From Mycolicibacterium gilvum (lineage in GTDB: Bacteria > Actinomycetota > Actinomycetes > Mycobacteriales > Mycobacteriaceae), in assembly GCF_900454025.1 (NCBI RefSeq), contig NZ_UGQM01000001.1, positions 5,518,001 to 5,582,000 of the forward strand: a stretch of 64,000 nt of DNA, given 5' to 3'. This document shows, one piece after another, positions 11,258 to 21,551 of the stretch. Made by a program: the position numbers and the translations under genes. The notes under the pieces were generated by a model that saw only the letters and a list, made by a program, of their open reading frames with translations, searched no databases and was not told where the DNA came from. Position 1 is the stretch's first letter. The number at the start of each line of letters is the position of its first letter.

Positions 11258-11704
11258 TCAGGGCTTGCCGCCCTCGACCTCACGCTTGAGGTTCTCCAGC
11301 ACCTGCGCCTGAATTTTGCGCAGACCCAGCGGGGCGAAGGTCTTCTCGAAAAAGCCGCCGATACCGCCCGCGCCCTGCCACGACGTCTTGACCGTCACCG
11401 ACGATCCCGGACCGGCCGGGGCGACGGTCCAGTTCGTCACCATCGACGAGTTGGCGTCCTTCTCGATGACGGTGCGGCCGGCGATGTCGACGTTCGCCTT
11501 GACCTCACGCGACCGCGACTTCGTCGCCTGCAGCTTCCATTCGGCGACGGTGCCCGCACCCTGGCCGCCTTCGAGCACCCGGTAGCCGCTGTAGTGCTCG
11601 GAGAGAATCTTCGGGCGCATGGCCTCGTAGTCCGCGACGGCGTCGAGAACCGTGGCCGGATCCGAGTCGATCAGAACCGTGCTGGACGCGCTGACCTGTC
11701 CCAT
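11258..11704 (-). CDS. SRPBCC (START-like) family protein
   Basis: 148 residues with the polyketide cyclase/START-like pattern: an N-terminal strand SASSTVLIDSDPATVLDAVADYEAMR, central antiparallel strands (EWKLQATKSRSREVKANVDI) and a long C-terminal helix (KTFAPLGLRKIQAQVLENLKREVE). Family members bind hydrophobic ligands or act in lipid metabolism; the ligand here is unknown. Synteny matches Rv3718c of M. tuberculosis. It is convergent with the amidase gene and divergent from the FAD oxidase. Confidence 0.8.
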   Translation of the reverse strand: MGQVSASSTVLIDSDPATVLDAVADYEAMRPKILSEHYSGYRVLEGGQGAGTVAEWKLQATKSRSREVKANVDIAGRTVIEKDANSSMVTNWTVAPAGPGSSVTVKTSWQGAGGIGGFFEKTFAPLGLRKIQAQVLENLKREVEGGKP

Positions 11705-11807
11705 CAGTACTAACTCCTTGTCACGAGCGGGTAAGAGAACTTCTATGTGCCGGTGCGCCCACAGAACTGCGTTCGCATCCGATGTCCCTGAGGACTAGCG
11801 TATATGT

Positions 11808-13199
11808 GTGTCTGTTGCCGTAGCCGACGCACGATCCGCCTACGCCAACGGCGTGCAGCGGTTGGTGGCGAGTTATCGTGCCATTCCCACCGATGCCACC
11901 GTTCGGCTCGCCAAGCCCACCTCCAACCTGTTCCGCGCCAGGGCCAAGAACACCATCAAAGGTCTGGACACCTCAGGCCTGACCCACGTGATCGAAGTTG
12001 ACCCAGATGCCCGGACCGCCGACGTCGCCGGAATGTGCACCTACGAAGACCTCGTCGCAGCGACGTTGCCCTACGGACTTTCCCCGCTGGTGGTCCCCCA
12101 GCTCAAGACCATCACCCTCGGCGGCGCCGTCACCGGGCTCGGCATCGAGTCCGCGTCGTTCCGCAACGGCCTGCCGCACGAGTCGGTTCTGGAGATGGAC
12201 ATCCTCACCGGTACCGGCGATATCGTGCGCGCCTCCGCCGACGAGAACCCCGACCTCTTCCGCGCTTTTCCCAATTCCTATGGCACCCTCGGCTACTCGG
12301 TTCGACTGAAGATCGAACTGGAACCGGTGAAGCCGTTCGTGACGTTGCGTCACCTGCGGTTCCACTCGCTGCCGAACCTGATCGCGGCGATGGACCGCAT
12401 CGTCGAGACCGGCGGGTGGAACGGCGATCACGTCGACTACCTCGACGGCGTGGTGTTCAGCGCCGACGAGAGCTACCTGAGTATCGGAATCCAGTCCGCG
12501 ACACCGGGACCCGTCAGCGACTACACCGGTGACGACATCTTCTACCGGTCCATCCAGCACGACTCCCCGACCGACGGCGGCGAAAAGCACGACCGGCTGA
12601 CCGTGCACGACTACTTCTGGCGCTGGGACACCGACTGGTTCTGGTGCTCAAGGGCATTCGGCGCCCAGAACCCGAAGATCCGGCGGTGGTGGCCGCGGCG
12701 CTACCGGCGGAGCAGCTTCTACTGGAAGCTCATCGGTTACGACCAGCGATTCGGCATCGCCGACCGCATCGAGAAGCGCGCCGGCAGACCTCTGCGTGAA
12801 CGGGTCGTCCAGGACGTCGAGGTGCCGATCGAACGCACCGTCGAGTTCCTGCAGTGGTTCCTGGACACCATCCCGATCGAGCCGATCTGGTTGTGCCCGT
12901 TGCGACTTCGCGATGACAACAGCTGGTCGCTGTACCCGCTCCGGCCCCATCGCACGTATGTGAACGTGGGATTCTGGTCGTCGGTGCCCGTCGGGCCGGA
13001 GGAGGGTCACACCAACAAGCTGATCGAACGCCGGATCAGCGAGCTGGAGGGGCACAAGTCGCTGTACTCCGACGCCTTCTATTCGGCCGACGAGTTCGAT
13101 GCGCTCTACGGCGGGGAGGCCTACCGGACCGTGAAGAAGACCTACGACCCAGACTCTCGTTTCCTCGACCTCTATGCGAAGGCGGTGCGACGGCAATGA
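11808..13199 (+). CDS. FAD-binding oxidoreductase (DHCR24/BfaA-like)
   Basis: 463 residues. A PCMH-type FAD domain (LVVPQLKTITLGGAVTGLGIES) followed by an oxidase C-terminal domain, related to delta-24-sterol reductases and to the flavoenzyme that reduces the methylene intermediate in tuberculostearic acid synthesis. It overlaps (ATGA) a cyclopropane-synthase-like methyltransferase, the same pair as Rv3719/Rv3720. That pairing suggests it reduces or oxidises a methylene-modified lipid made by its partner. The GTG start lies close to a TATAT -10-like sequence. Sterol or fatty acyl substrate is not decided by sequence. Confidence 0.75.
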   Translation: MSVAVADARSAYANGVQRLVASYRAIPTDATVRLAKPTSNLFRARAKNTIKGLDTSGLTHVIEVDPDARTADVAGMCTYEDLVAATLPYGLSPLVVPQLKTITLGGAVTGLGIESASFRNGLPHESVLEMDILTGTGDIVRASADENPDLFRAFPNSYGTLGYSVRLKIELEPVKPFVTLRHLRFHSLPNLIAAMDRIVETGGWNGDHVDYLDGVVFSADESYLSIGIQSATPGPVSDYTGDDIFYRSIQHDSPTDGGEKHDRLTVHDYFWRWDTDWFWCSRAFGAQNPKIRRWWPRRYRRSSFYWKLIGYDQRFGIADRIEKRAGRPLRERVVQDVEVPIERTVEFLQWFLDTIPIEPIWLCPLRLRDDNSWSLYPLRPHRTYVNVGFWSSVPVGPEEGHTNKLIERRISELEGHKSLYSDAFYSADEFDALYGGEAYRTVKKTYDPDSRFLDLYAKAVRRQ

Positions 13200-14518
13200 C
13201 GACTTTCCGGGAACATACCGACAACTCGGCGTCCAACCCTGACCGTAAGCTCACGCTGGCAGAGGTGTTGGAGATCTTCGCCGCGGGTCGACGCCCGCTG
13301 AAGTTCACCGCCTATGACGGAAGTAGTTGCGGGCCTGAGGATGCGACACTGGGCCTCGATCTGCTGACCCCGCGGGGCACGACCTATTTGGCCACGGCTC
13401 CGGGCGACCTCGGCTTGGCGCGGGCCTACATCGCCGGTGATCTGCGCCTCAGCGGGGTGCATCCGGGCGATCCCTACGACCTTCTCACCGCGTTGACGGA
13501 ACGGCTCGAGTACAAGCGCCCGCCGGCACGGGTGCTGGCCAACGTCCTGCGCTCCATCGGGATAGAGCACCTCAAACCGATTGCGCCGCCGCCGCAGGAG
13601 CACCTGCCGCGGTGGCGGCGAATCGCAGAGGGGTTGCGGCACAGCAAGACCCGTGACGCCGAGGCCATCCAGCACCATTACGACGTCTCCAACAAGTTCT
13701 ACTCATGGGTCCTCGGTCCCTCGATGACCTACACCTGTGCCTGCTATCCACACCCGGACGCCACTCTGGAGGAGGCGCAGGAGAACAAGTACCGGCTGGT
13801 GTTCGAGAAACTCCGGCTCAAGCCGGGCGACCGACTGCTCGACGTCGGTTGCGGCTGGGGCGGAATGGTCCGCTACGCCGCCCGGCACGGGGTCAAGGTC
13901 CTGGGGGTGACGCTGTCGAAGGAGCAGGCGCAGTGGGCGGCCGACGCGGTCGAACGGGACGGCCTGGGTGAGCTGGCCGAGGTCCGGCACGGCGACTACC
14001 GCGACGTCCGTGAGTCCCGCTTCGACGCAGTGTCCTCGATCGGGCTCACCGAGCACATCGGCGTCGCGAATTACCCGTCGTACTTCCGATTCCTGCAGTC
14101 GAAACTACGGCCGGGTGGCCTGCTGCTCAATCATTGCATCACCCGCAACAACAACCGCAGTCACGCCACCGCAGGCGGATTCATCGACCGCTATGTCTTT
14201 CCCGACGGGGAGCTGACGGGGTCGGGCCGGATCATCACCGATATGCAGGATGTCGGCCTCGAGGTCGTGCACGAGGAGAACCTGCGTCACCACTACGCGA
14301 TGACGCTGCGCGACTGGAGCCGCAACCTGGTCGCGCACTGGGACGACGCCGTGGATGAAGTCGGTCTGCCGACCGCCAAGGTGTGGGGCCTCTACATCGC
14401 CGCGTCGCGAGTCGGCTTCGAGCAGAACGCCATTCAGCTGCACCAGGTGCTGTCGGTCAAGCTCGACGAGCGTGGCTCGGACGGCGGACTGCCGTTACGC
14501 CCCTGGTGGAACGCCTAG
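13196..14518 (+). CDS. Cyclopropane-fatty-acyl-phospholipid synthase-like methyltransferase
   Basis: 440 residues. A SAM-dependent methyltransferase of the CFA/mycolic-acid family: SAM motif LLDVGCGWGGM, acyl-chain pocket features (HHYDVSNKFYSWVLGPSMTYTCACY) and C-terminal HHYAMTLRDWSRN. Family members methylate or cyclopropanate cis double bonds of fatty acyl chains. The N-terminal 130-residue extension is typical of CFA synthase rather than the shorter MmaA enzymes. It is translationally coupled to the flavoenzyme upstream, pointing to a two-step lipid modification such as 10-methyl branching, a role shown for homologous pairs but not for this one. Confidence 0.82.
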   Translation: MTTFREHTDNSASNPDRKLTLAEVLEIFAAGRRPLKFTAYDGSSCGPEDATLGLDLLTPRGTTYLATAPGDLGLARAYIAGDLRLSGVHPGDPYDLLTALTERLEYKRPPARVLANVLRSIGIEHLKPIAPPPQEHLPRWRRIAEGLRHSKTRDAEAIQHHYDVSNKFYSWVLGPSMTYTCACYPHPDATLEEAQENKYRLVFEKLRLKPGDRLLDVGCGWGGMVRYAARHGVKVLGVTLSKEQAQWAADAVERDGLGELAEVRHGDYRDVRESRFDAVSSIGLTEHIGVANYPSYFRFLQSKLRPGGLLLNHCITRNNNRSHATAGGFIDRYVFPDGELTGSGRIITDMQDVGLEVVHEENLRHHYAMTLRDWSRNLVAHWDDAVDEVGLPTAKVWGLYIAASRVGFEQNAIQLHQVLSVKLDERGSDGGLPLRPWWNA

Positions 14519-14534
14519 CCACTATGCTCTGCCC

Positions 14535-14921
14535 ATGATCCGGTTCCTGCTGCGCATCGCGGTCTTTCTGGGCTCATCAGCGATCGGGCTCCTCGTCGCC
14601 GGATGGCTGGTGCCCGGGGTGTCGCTTTCGGTGTGGGGCTTTGTCGCGGCAGTGGTGATCTTCACCGTGGCGCAGGCGATCCTTTCCCCGTTCTTCCTCA
14701 AGATGGCCAGCCGCTACGCCTCGGCGTTCCTCGGCGGCATCGGTCTGGTGTCGACGTTTGCCGCGCTGCTACTCGCCTCGCTGCTGTCCAACGGTCTGAG
14801 CATCCGCGGCATCGGATCTTGGATCGCAGCAACCGTGGTGGTCTGGCTGGTGACCGCCCTGGCGACGCTGGTGCTGCCGATGTTGGTGCTGCGCGAGAAG
14901 AAGACCGCGTCGCGCGTCTGA
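14535..14921 (+). CDS. Small four-helix membrane protein (holin-like family)
   Basis: 128 residues, almost entirely four hydrophobic segments (about 5-27, 33-55, 63-85 and 94-118) ending in a basic tail LREKKTASRV. It resembles the phage-holin-family/DUF membrane proteins common in actinobacteria; no catalytic motif is seen and the function is unknown. The ATG follows TATGCT (14523-14528) by 6 nt, so a leaderless start is plausible. It converges with dnaX. Confidence 0.65.
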   Translation: MIRFLLRIAVFLGSSAIGLLVAGWLVPGVSLSVWGFVAAVVIFTVAQAILSPFFLKMASRYASAFLGGIGLVSTFAALLLASLLSNGLSIRGIGSWIAATVVVWLVTALATLVLPMLVLREKKTASRV

Positions 14922-14933
14922 CGGCCTGACCCG

Positions 14934-16886
14934 CTACCCGTCGATGCGACGGGCGCCCAACTCGCTCTGCAGCAGCTCCAGTGCGGCCTCTTCCGGATCT
15001 CGGCGCGGCGCAGCAGGATCGACCTTGCCGGCCTCGGCCAGCATGCTCTCCTCGTCGTCGCCGTCGGGTTGCGGCGGCGGTTCGGCCGGCCCGCCGCGGA
15101 CTGGTTCGGGAGTCGACGGCACGGGAGCGGCGGCAACCCCGGGCTCGCAGACGATCTTCCAGTTCACGCCGAGCGCATCCTTGAGCGCCTCGCGGATCAC
15201 ATCGGCGTTGCGCTGCTCGCACAAGCGCCTCGCCAGCGGAGCCGACTCGTGGGTGAGCAGCAGGGTGTCACCTTCGACGGCCCGCACGATCGCGCCGGCG
15301 AGCATCACCTCGGTGGTCCTGCTGCGCTCGCGGACCTTCTCCCGCACCGTGGTCCACATGCTGCGCACCGCGGCGGCGTTGGGTTCACCGGCGGCCACCG
15401 CCGCAGCCGGTGTCGCCGGCGGTGCCTCGACTGCGGGCGCCGCGGGGGCACGCATCGGAGGCGGCGGTTCCGGGTCGGGTTCGGGGGTAACAGGTTTAGC
15501 TTCGGGCGCGGGCGCGGGCACAGGTACCGGACGCGGTTCGGACTGACGGGGAGGTGCCGGCGGCGGTGCGGGGGCCGGCGGCGGCGTGGCAGGTGGCGGC
15601 GGTGGCGCAGCCTCGGCAGGCGGCGATGCAACGGGTGCGGCTTCGCTCCTGCGCACGAACTGCTTGCGCGGCACGGCGGGCGCCGCGGCGACGATCTCGT
15701 CGCTGGCGGGGATGGACAGGTCGAGCCGGGTCTCGATGCGCTCCACCCGCTGCAGCAGTGCGGCCTCGGTGTCGCTGGCCGAGGGCAGCAGCAGCCTCGC
15801 GCACACGACCTCGAGCAGCAGCCGCGGTGCCGTCGCCCCGCGCATCTCCCCGAGCCCGGCGTGCACCACCTCCGCATAGCGGGTCAGCGTCGCGGTGCCC
15901 AGCTGCGACGCCTGCTCGCGCATCCGTTCCAGCACATCCTCGGGCCCGTCGACCACACCACGGGCGACGGCGTCGGGAACCGCCTGCAGGACGATCAGGT
16001 CGCGGAAGCGTTCGAGCAGATCGGTGGCGAAGCGGCGCGGGTCGTGCCCGGCGTCGATCACACCCTCGACGGCCCCGAACAGGGCCGCGGAGTCGTTGGC
16101 GGCCAACGCGTCGATGGCCTCGTCGATCAGCGCGACGTCGGTGGCGCCCAGCAGGGACAGCGCCCGCTGGTAGGCGACGTGGCTGGTGCCGGACTCATCG
16201 GCATGCGCACCGGCGAGCAGCTGGTCGAGGACGCTGAGGGTGTCACGCGGCGAACCTCCGCCGGCACGGATCACCAACGGGTACACCGCGTCATCGACGG
16301 CGACGTGCTCGGAGGCGACGATCTTCTCGATCAGCGTGCGCATGGTCTTGGGCGCCAGCAGCCGGAACGGGTAGTGATGGGTCCGCGACCGGATGGTCGG
16401 CAGCACCTTCTCCGGCTCCGTCGTGGCGAACACGAAGATCAGGTGCTCCGGTGGTTCCTCGACGATCTTGAGCAGCGCGTTGAAGCCGGCCGTCGTGACC
16501 ATGTGCGCCTCGTCGACGATGAAGATGCGGTAGCGCGACTGGGCAGGTGCGTAGAACGCGCGGTCCCGCAGCTCTCTGGTGTCGTCGACGCCGCCGTGGC
16601 TGGCGGCGTCGAGCTCGGTGACGTCCATGTTGCCGGGCCCGTTGGGAGCGAGCGCCACACACGAGTCACACACCCCGCACGGGGTCGCGGTGGGTCCCTG
16701 CTCGCAGTTCAGGGAGCGGGCCAGGATCCGCGCCGAGGACGTCTTGCCGCAGCCGCGCGGACCGGAGAACAGATACGCGTGGTTGATTCGTCCCGAGTTC
16801 AGCGCCGTCGACAGCGGCTCGGTGACGTGTTCCTGGCCGACGACTTCTGCAAAGGACGCCGGTCGGTACTTGCGGTAGAGAGCCAC
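14934..16886 (-). CDS. dnaX: DNA polymerase III subunits gamma/tau
   Basis: 650 residues. The clamp-loader ATPase: Walker A SGPRGCGKTS (41-50), a four-Cys zinc site (C61, C70, C73, C76), DEAH-type IFIVDEAHMV, and sensor regions. Residues about 405-500 are a Pro/Ala-rich linker, followed by a C-terminal tau-like domain. No A-rich slippery site typical of E. coli dnaX frameshifting was noticed. GTG start at 16886. It lies 26 bp downstream of the aminotransferase gene in the same direction. Confidence 0.95.
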   Translation of the reverse strand: MALYRKYRPASFAEVVGQEHVTEPLSTALNSGRINHAYLFSGPRGCGKTSSARILARSLNCEQGPTATPCGVCDSCVALAPNGPGNMDVTELDAASHGGVDDTRELRDRAFYAPAQSRYRIFIVDEAHMVTTAGFNALLKIVEEPPEHLIFVFATTEPEKVLPTIRSRTHHYPFRLLAPKTMRTLIEKIVASEHVAVDDAVYPLVIRAGGGSPRDTLSVLDQLLAGAHADESGTSHVAYQRALSLLGATDVALIDEAIDALAANDSAALFGAVEGVIDAGHDPRRFATDLLERFRDLIVLQAVPDAVARGVVDGPEDVLERMREQASQLGTATLTRYAEVVHAGLGEMRGATAPRLLLEVVCARLLLPSASDTEAALLQRVERIETRLDLSIPASDEIVAAAPAVPRKQFVRRSEAAPVASPPAEAAPPPPPATPPPAPAPPPAPPRQSEPRPVPVPAPAPEAKPVTPEPDPEPPPPMRAPAAPAVEAPPATPAAAVAAGEPNAAAVRSMWTTVREKVRERSRTTEVMLAGAIVRAVEGDTLLLTHESAPLARRLCEQRNADVIREALKDALGVNWKIVCEPGVAAAPVPSTPEPVRGGPAEPPPQPDGDDEESMLAEAGKVDPAAPRRDPEEAALELLQSELGARRIDG

Positions 16887-16912
16887 GGAAGCAGGCTAAC
16901 CAGTCGGTCCGA

Positions 16913-18355
<1,443 letters not shown>

Positions 18356-18425
18356 TCACACCACCAGCGAGGAGCCGAGCCGCGGATTTGGGGGACCACC
18401 ACGGCCGTCGGCTACCATGACCGAC

Positions 18426-18511
18426 GGAGGATTCGCCTAGTGGCCTATGGCGCTCGCCTGGAACGCGGGTTGGGTTAATAGCCCTCAGGGGTTCAAATCC
18501 CCTATCCTCCG
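18426..18511 (+). tRNA. tRNA-Ser (GGA)
   Basis: Acceptor stem GGAGGAT (18426-18432) pairs with ATCCTCC (18504-18510), discriminator G18511. The anticodon stem CTCGC/GCGGG encloses loop CTGGAAC, giving anticodon GGA (decodes UCC/UCU). A long variable arm (TTGGGTTAATAGCCCTCA) is typical of tRNA-Ser, and the T-loop GGTTCAAATCC is intact. No CCA is encoded. TACCAT at 18413-18418 is a suitable -10. Confidence 0.95.
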
Positions 18512-18593
18512 CGCTCGTCTGAGGTGCGGCCGGTCAAAGACCGGCCGCACCCCGGACATCACGATCGAGCGGGCAACACGATCGAGGAGGAGT

Positions 18594-19364
18594 ATGGGCC
18601 GCACCGCCGCGGTGATCTGGCACGCATCGTTCTCGATCGCCGCCGGGGTGCTGTATTTCTTCTTCGTCCTCCCCCGGACGCCCGAACTGCTCGGCGACAC
18701 CTCCCACACACTCGGGACGGTGCTTCGCGTCGTCACCGGGGCCCTGATCGGGCTCGCCGCGCTGCCCGTCGTCTTCACCCTGCTGCGCACGCGCAGGCCC
18801 GAATTCGGCACCCCCAAGCTGGCCCTGAACCTGCGCACCGCGTCGATCGCGCTGCATGTGCTCGCCGGCGTGCTCATCCTCGGCACCGCGATCAGCGAGA
18901 TCTGGCTGTCCGTGGATTCCGCAGGTCAGTGGCTGTTCGGGATCTACGGGGCTGCTGCTGCGATCGGGCTGCTGGGCGTCTTCGCGTTCTATCTGGCGTT
19001 CGTCGCCGAGCTTCCCCCGCCGCCCCCGAAGCCGCTGAAGGCCACGAAGCGCACCGGCCGCGGGCGAAAAGGCGACGGGTCGGAGGACTCAGCGGACGTT
19101 GCGGACTCAGAGGGCTCAGAGGGCGAGGTTCTCGAGGCCGAGCCGACCGACGCCGCTACCGACGAGCCGACCGACGGTGGGACCGACGCCGACGTGGATA
19201 CCGGCGAGAACGGGGTAAAAGCCGAGGATGCACCCGCTGCGGTATCCGACGCCGATGACGCCGATGACGCGGACGGAAAACTGCGAAATCGCCGTCCGAC
19301 CGGCAAGGGAACCGGCCTCGGCCGGCGTAAGAGGACCCGCGGCGGCGTCGCCGTGGAGGACTGA
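18594..19364 (+). CDS. lucA: LucA-like membrane protein (lipid uptake coordinator)
   Basis: 256 residues. Four predicted membrane segments in the first 140 residues (about 7-26, 41-60, 79-102 and 114-140), then a long acidic, Asp/Glu/Ser/Thr-rich tail and a basic end (GRRKRTRGG). The position directly after ffs and tRNA-Ser corresponds to Rv3723/LucA, which in M. tuberculosis stabilises the Mce1 and Mce4 fatty acid and cholesterol transporters. The start ATG follows GAGGAGGA; an in-frame extension through the tRNA is rejected. Assignment is by synteny plus topology, since the tail is low complexity. Confidence 0.72.
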   Translation: MGRTAAVIWHASFSIAAGVLYFFFVLPRTPELLGDTSHTLGTVLRVVTGALIGLAALPVVFTLLRTRRPEFGTPKLALNLRTASIALHVLAGVLILGTAISEIWLSVDSAGQWLFGIYGAAAAIGLLGVFAFYLAFVAELPPPPPKPLKATKRTGRGRKGDGSEDSADVADSEGSEGEVLEAEPTDAATDEPTDGGTDADVDTGENGVKAEDAPAAVSDADDADDADGKLRNRRPTGKGTGLGRRKRTRGGVAVED

Positions 19365-19410
19365 CCTGCCGACGTCACGTCGACAGTTTCCCTCCTCACG
19401 GCCACTATTG

Positions 19411-20430
19411 ATGGGTATGGGCCCGATTCCCCGACTCCGAACACTGCTGATCGCGCTGGGCGCGATCCTCGCTCTGGTCGTCCCCGTGGCGCCTGCAGCA
19501 GCCGCCCCGGGGGATCCCCTGGCCGCGGCAGCCCAGGTGGAACCTGCCGTGGTGCGCATCGACACCGCTGTCGACTATCAGGGGGTCATCGGCCTGGGCA
19601 CCGGCATGGTGATCGATCCGGGCGGGCTGGTGCTGACCAACTTCCACGTCGTCCAGGGCGCCGACCGCATCACCGCGACGGTCGGCGGCCGGCCCTACCC
19701 CGCACAGCTTGTCGGGTATGACCGTGGCCGCGATGTCGCGGTGATCCAGCTGCTGGGTGCCGCGGGTCTGCCGGCGGCGCCGATCGGGGACGCGAACATC
19801 CTGGCGCCCGGCGAGCCGGTCGTCGCCCTCGGGAACGCGATGGGATCCGACGCGCCGCTCACCCGCGAGGTCGGGACGCTCACCGCGTTCGGGCGCACCG
19901 TCGAAGCCGAGGACACTCTGACCGGTTCGACCGACGAACTCACCGGCCTGTTCGAGTTCGCCGCTCCGGTCCGCGCCGGGGACTCGGGCGGCCCGGTGGT
20001 CAGCTCGACCGGTCAGGTCGTCGGTGTCACGACGGCGGCGTCGGTCAACTTCCGGATGGGCCCCGGCGGCAAGGGCTTCGCGATCCCGATCAACGACGCG
20101 ATGGGGGTGGTCGGCCAGATCCGCGCCGGCGTCCCGTCCGACACCGTCCACATCGGACCGCCCACGCTGCTCGGTGTCGGCGTGCGTGCCGCGCCGCGCG
20201 ATGCGCCCGGCGTGCTGATCCAGGAGGTCATGGTCGGCGGTCCCGCCGACCGGGCCGGATTGCTCGCCGGCGACATCATCGTGATGCTCGACGGCACCCC
20301 GCTCGATTCGACCAACACGCTGACGTCGGTCCTGGACCGGCACTACCCCGGTGACGTGCTGGACCTGACGTGGATCGACACCCTGGGGCAGACCCGCACG
20401 GGCAAGGCTGTGCTGACGCCCGTCGTCTGA
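19411..20430 (+). CDS. Secreted trypsin-like serine protease with PDZ (PepA/HtrA type)
   Basis: About 339 residues. Signal peptide (LLIALGAILALVVPVAPAAA), then a chymotrypsin-fold protease with catalytic H79 (TNFHVV), D108 (GRDVAVI) and S192 (AGDSGGPV), then a PDZ domain (about 250-335: VMVGGPADRAGLLAGDIIVMLDG). It is close to the mycobacterial PepA/Mtb32A group of exported proteases, which may act in cell-envelope protein quality control. ATG 19411 and ATG 19417 are both possible starts. No membrane anchor besides the signal peptide. Confidence 0.85.
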   Translation: MGMGPIPRLRTLLIALGAILALVVPVAPAAAAPGDPLAAAAQVEPAVVRIDTAVDYQGVIGLGTGMVIDPGGLVLTNFHVVQGADRITATVGGRPYPAQLVGYDRGRDVAVIQLLGAAGLPAAPIGDANILAPGEPVVALGNAMGSDAPLTREVGTLTAFGRTVEAEDTLTGSTDELTGLFEFAAPVRAGDSGGPVVSSTGQVVGVTTAASVNFRMGPGGKGFAIPINDAMGVVGQIRAGVPSDTVHIGPPTLLGVGVRAAPRDAPGVLIQEVMVGGPADRAGLLAGDIIVMLDGTPLDSTNTLTSVLDRHYPGDVLDLTWIDTLGQTRTGKAVLTPVV

Positions 20431-20480
20431 TTTGACGCAAACGCGCCGGACACCGGACGCCCGAACCCTATGCTGAGCGA

Positions 20481-21551
20481 GTGCCCAACAATGCGCCTCA
20501 CCGTGTCGTCCAGTGGACGACGGGAAACGTCGGAAAGTCCTCGGTCGCCGCGATAACCGCGAACCCGACCCTCGAGCTGGTCGGCTGTTACGCCTGGTCA
20601 GACGACAAGGTCGGCCGTGACGTCGGCGAGCTCGTCGGCATCGAGCCGCTCGGGGTGGCCGCCACCAACGATGTGGACGCGCTGCTGGCACTCAAGCCCG
20701 ACGCCGTGGTGTACAACCCGATGTGGATCGACGTCGACGAGCTGGTGCGCATCCTGGAGGCCGGCGTCAACGTGGTGGCGTCGGCGTCCTTCATCACCGG
20801 ACACAATCTGGGCGACGGCCGCGCCAAGCTCGCCGATGCCTGCGAGCGGGGCGGTTCGACACTGTTCGGATCCGGTGTCAGTCCCGGGTTCGCCGAACTG
20901 CTCGCGATCGTCGCGGGCACGGCGTGCGACCGCATCGACAAGGTCGTCATCTCCGAGTCGGCCGACACCACGTTGTACGACTCCCCTGACACCGAGCGTC
21001 CGGTCGGGTTCGACATGGCCATCGACGATCCGGCACTGCAGCCGATGGCGGCGCAGGGCACCGCGGTGTTCGCCGAGGCCGTGCAGCTGGTCGCCGACGC
21101 GCTCGGCATCGAGCTCGACGAGATCACGTGCGTGTCCGAGTACGCCCAGACCACCGAGGACCTCCCGATGGCGTCCTGGACGATCAAAGCCGGCCACGTC
21201 GCCGGCGTCTTCGCCAGCTGGCAGGGGATCTACCAGGGCCGGACCGTCATCGACATCAACGTCCGGTGGAAGAAGGGCCAGACCCTGGAGCCGGACTGGC
21301 AGCTCGACGGCGACGGCTGGAAGATCACGATCGAGGGGCGGCCCACCGTCAACATGTCCGTGGGATTCCTTCCTCCGCAGGACATGATCGAGAACGCGAA
21401 GACGCTCGAGGACTTCTTCGTGCTCGGGCACATCATGACCGCGTTGCCGCCGATCCACGCGATTCCGGCCGTCGTCGCGGCGGCTCCGGGCATCGCGACC
21501 TACAACGATCTGCCGCTGCCGCTGCCGCGGGGTGTCGTCCCGACGCGTTAG
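20481..21551 (+). CDS. NAD(P)-binding dihydrodipicolinate reductase-like protein
   Basis: 356 residues. A Rossmann N-terminus (RVVQWTTGNVGKSSVAAI) and a C-terminal domain as in the mycobacterial family annotated as dihydrodipicolinate reductase N-terminus-like proteins. It is too long and lacks the classical DapB motif, so it is not the lysine-pathway enzyme. Homologues (including the 2,4-diaminopentanoate dehydrogenase group) are NAD(P)-dependent oxidoreductases whose substrate is mostly unknown. The GTG start follows TATGCT (20469-20474) by 6 nt, which fits leaderless translation. Confidence 0.65.
   Translation: MPNNAPHRVVQWTTGNVGKSSVAAITANPTLELVGCYAWSDDKVGRDVGELVGIEPLGVAATNDVDALLALKPDAVVYNPMWIDVDELVRILEAGVNVVASASFITGHNLGDGRAKLADACERGGSTLFGSGVSPGFAELLAIVAGTACDRIDKVVISESADTTLYDSPDTERPVGFDMAIDDPALQPMAAQGTAVFAEAVQLVADALGIELDEITCVSEYAQTTEDLPMASWTIKAGHVAGVFASWQGIYQGRTVIDINVRWKKGQTLEPDWQLDGDGWKITIEGRPTVNMSVGFLPPQDMIENAKTLEDFFVLGHIMTALPPIHAIPAVVAAAPGIATYNDLPLPLPRGVVPTR

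Noticed and set aside
14934..16886. Programmed frameshift in dnaX
   Set aside because: No slippery A-rich heptamer with downstream stem was noticed in the gene.
18447..18593. N-terminal extension of LucA
   Set aside because: It overlaps the tRNA-Ser gene; ATG 18594 has a strong ribosome site.
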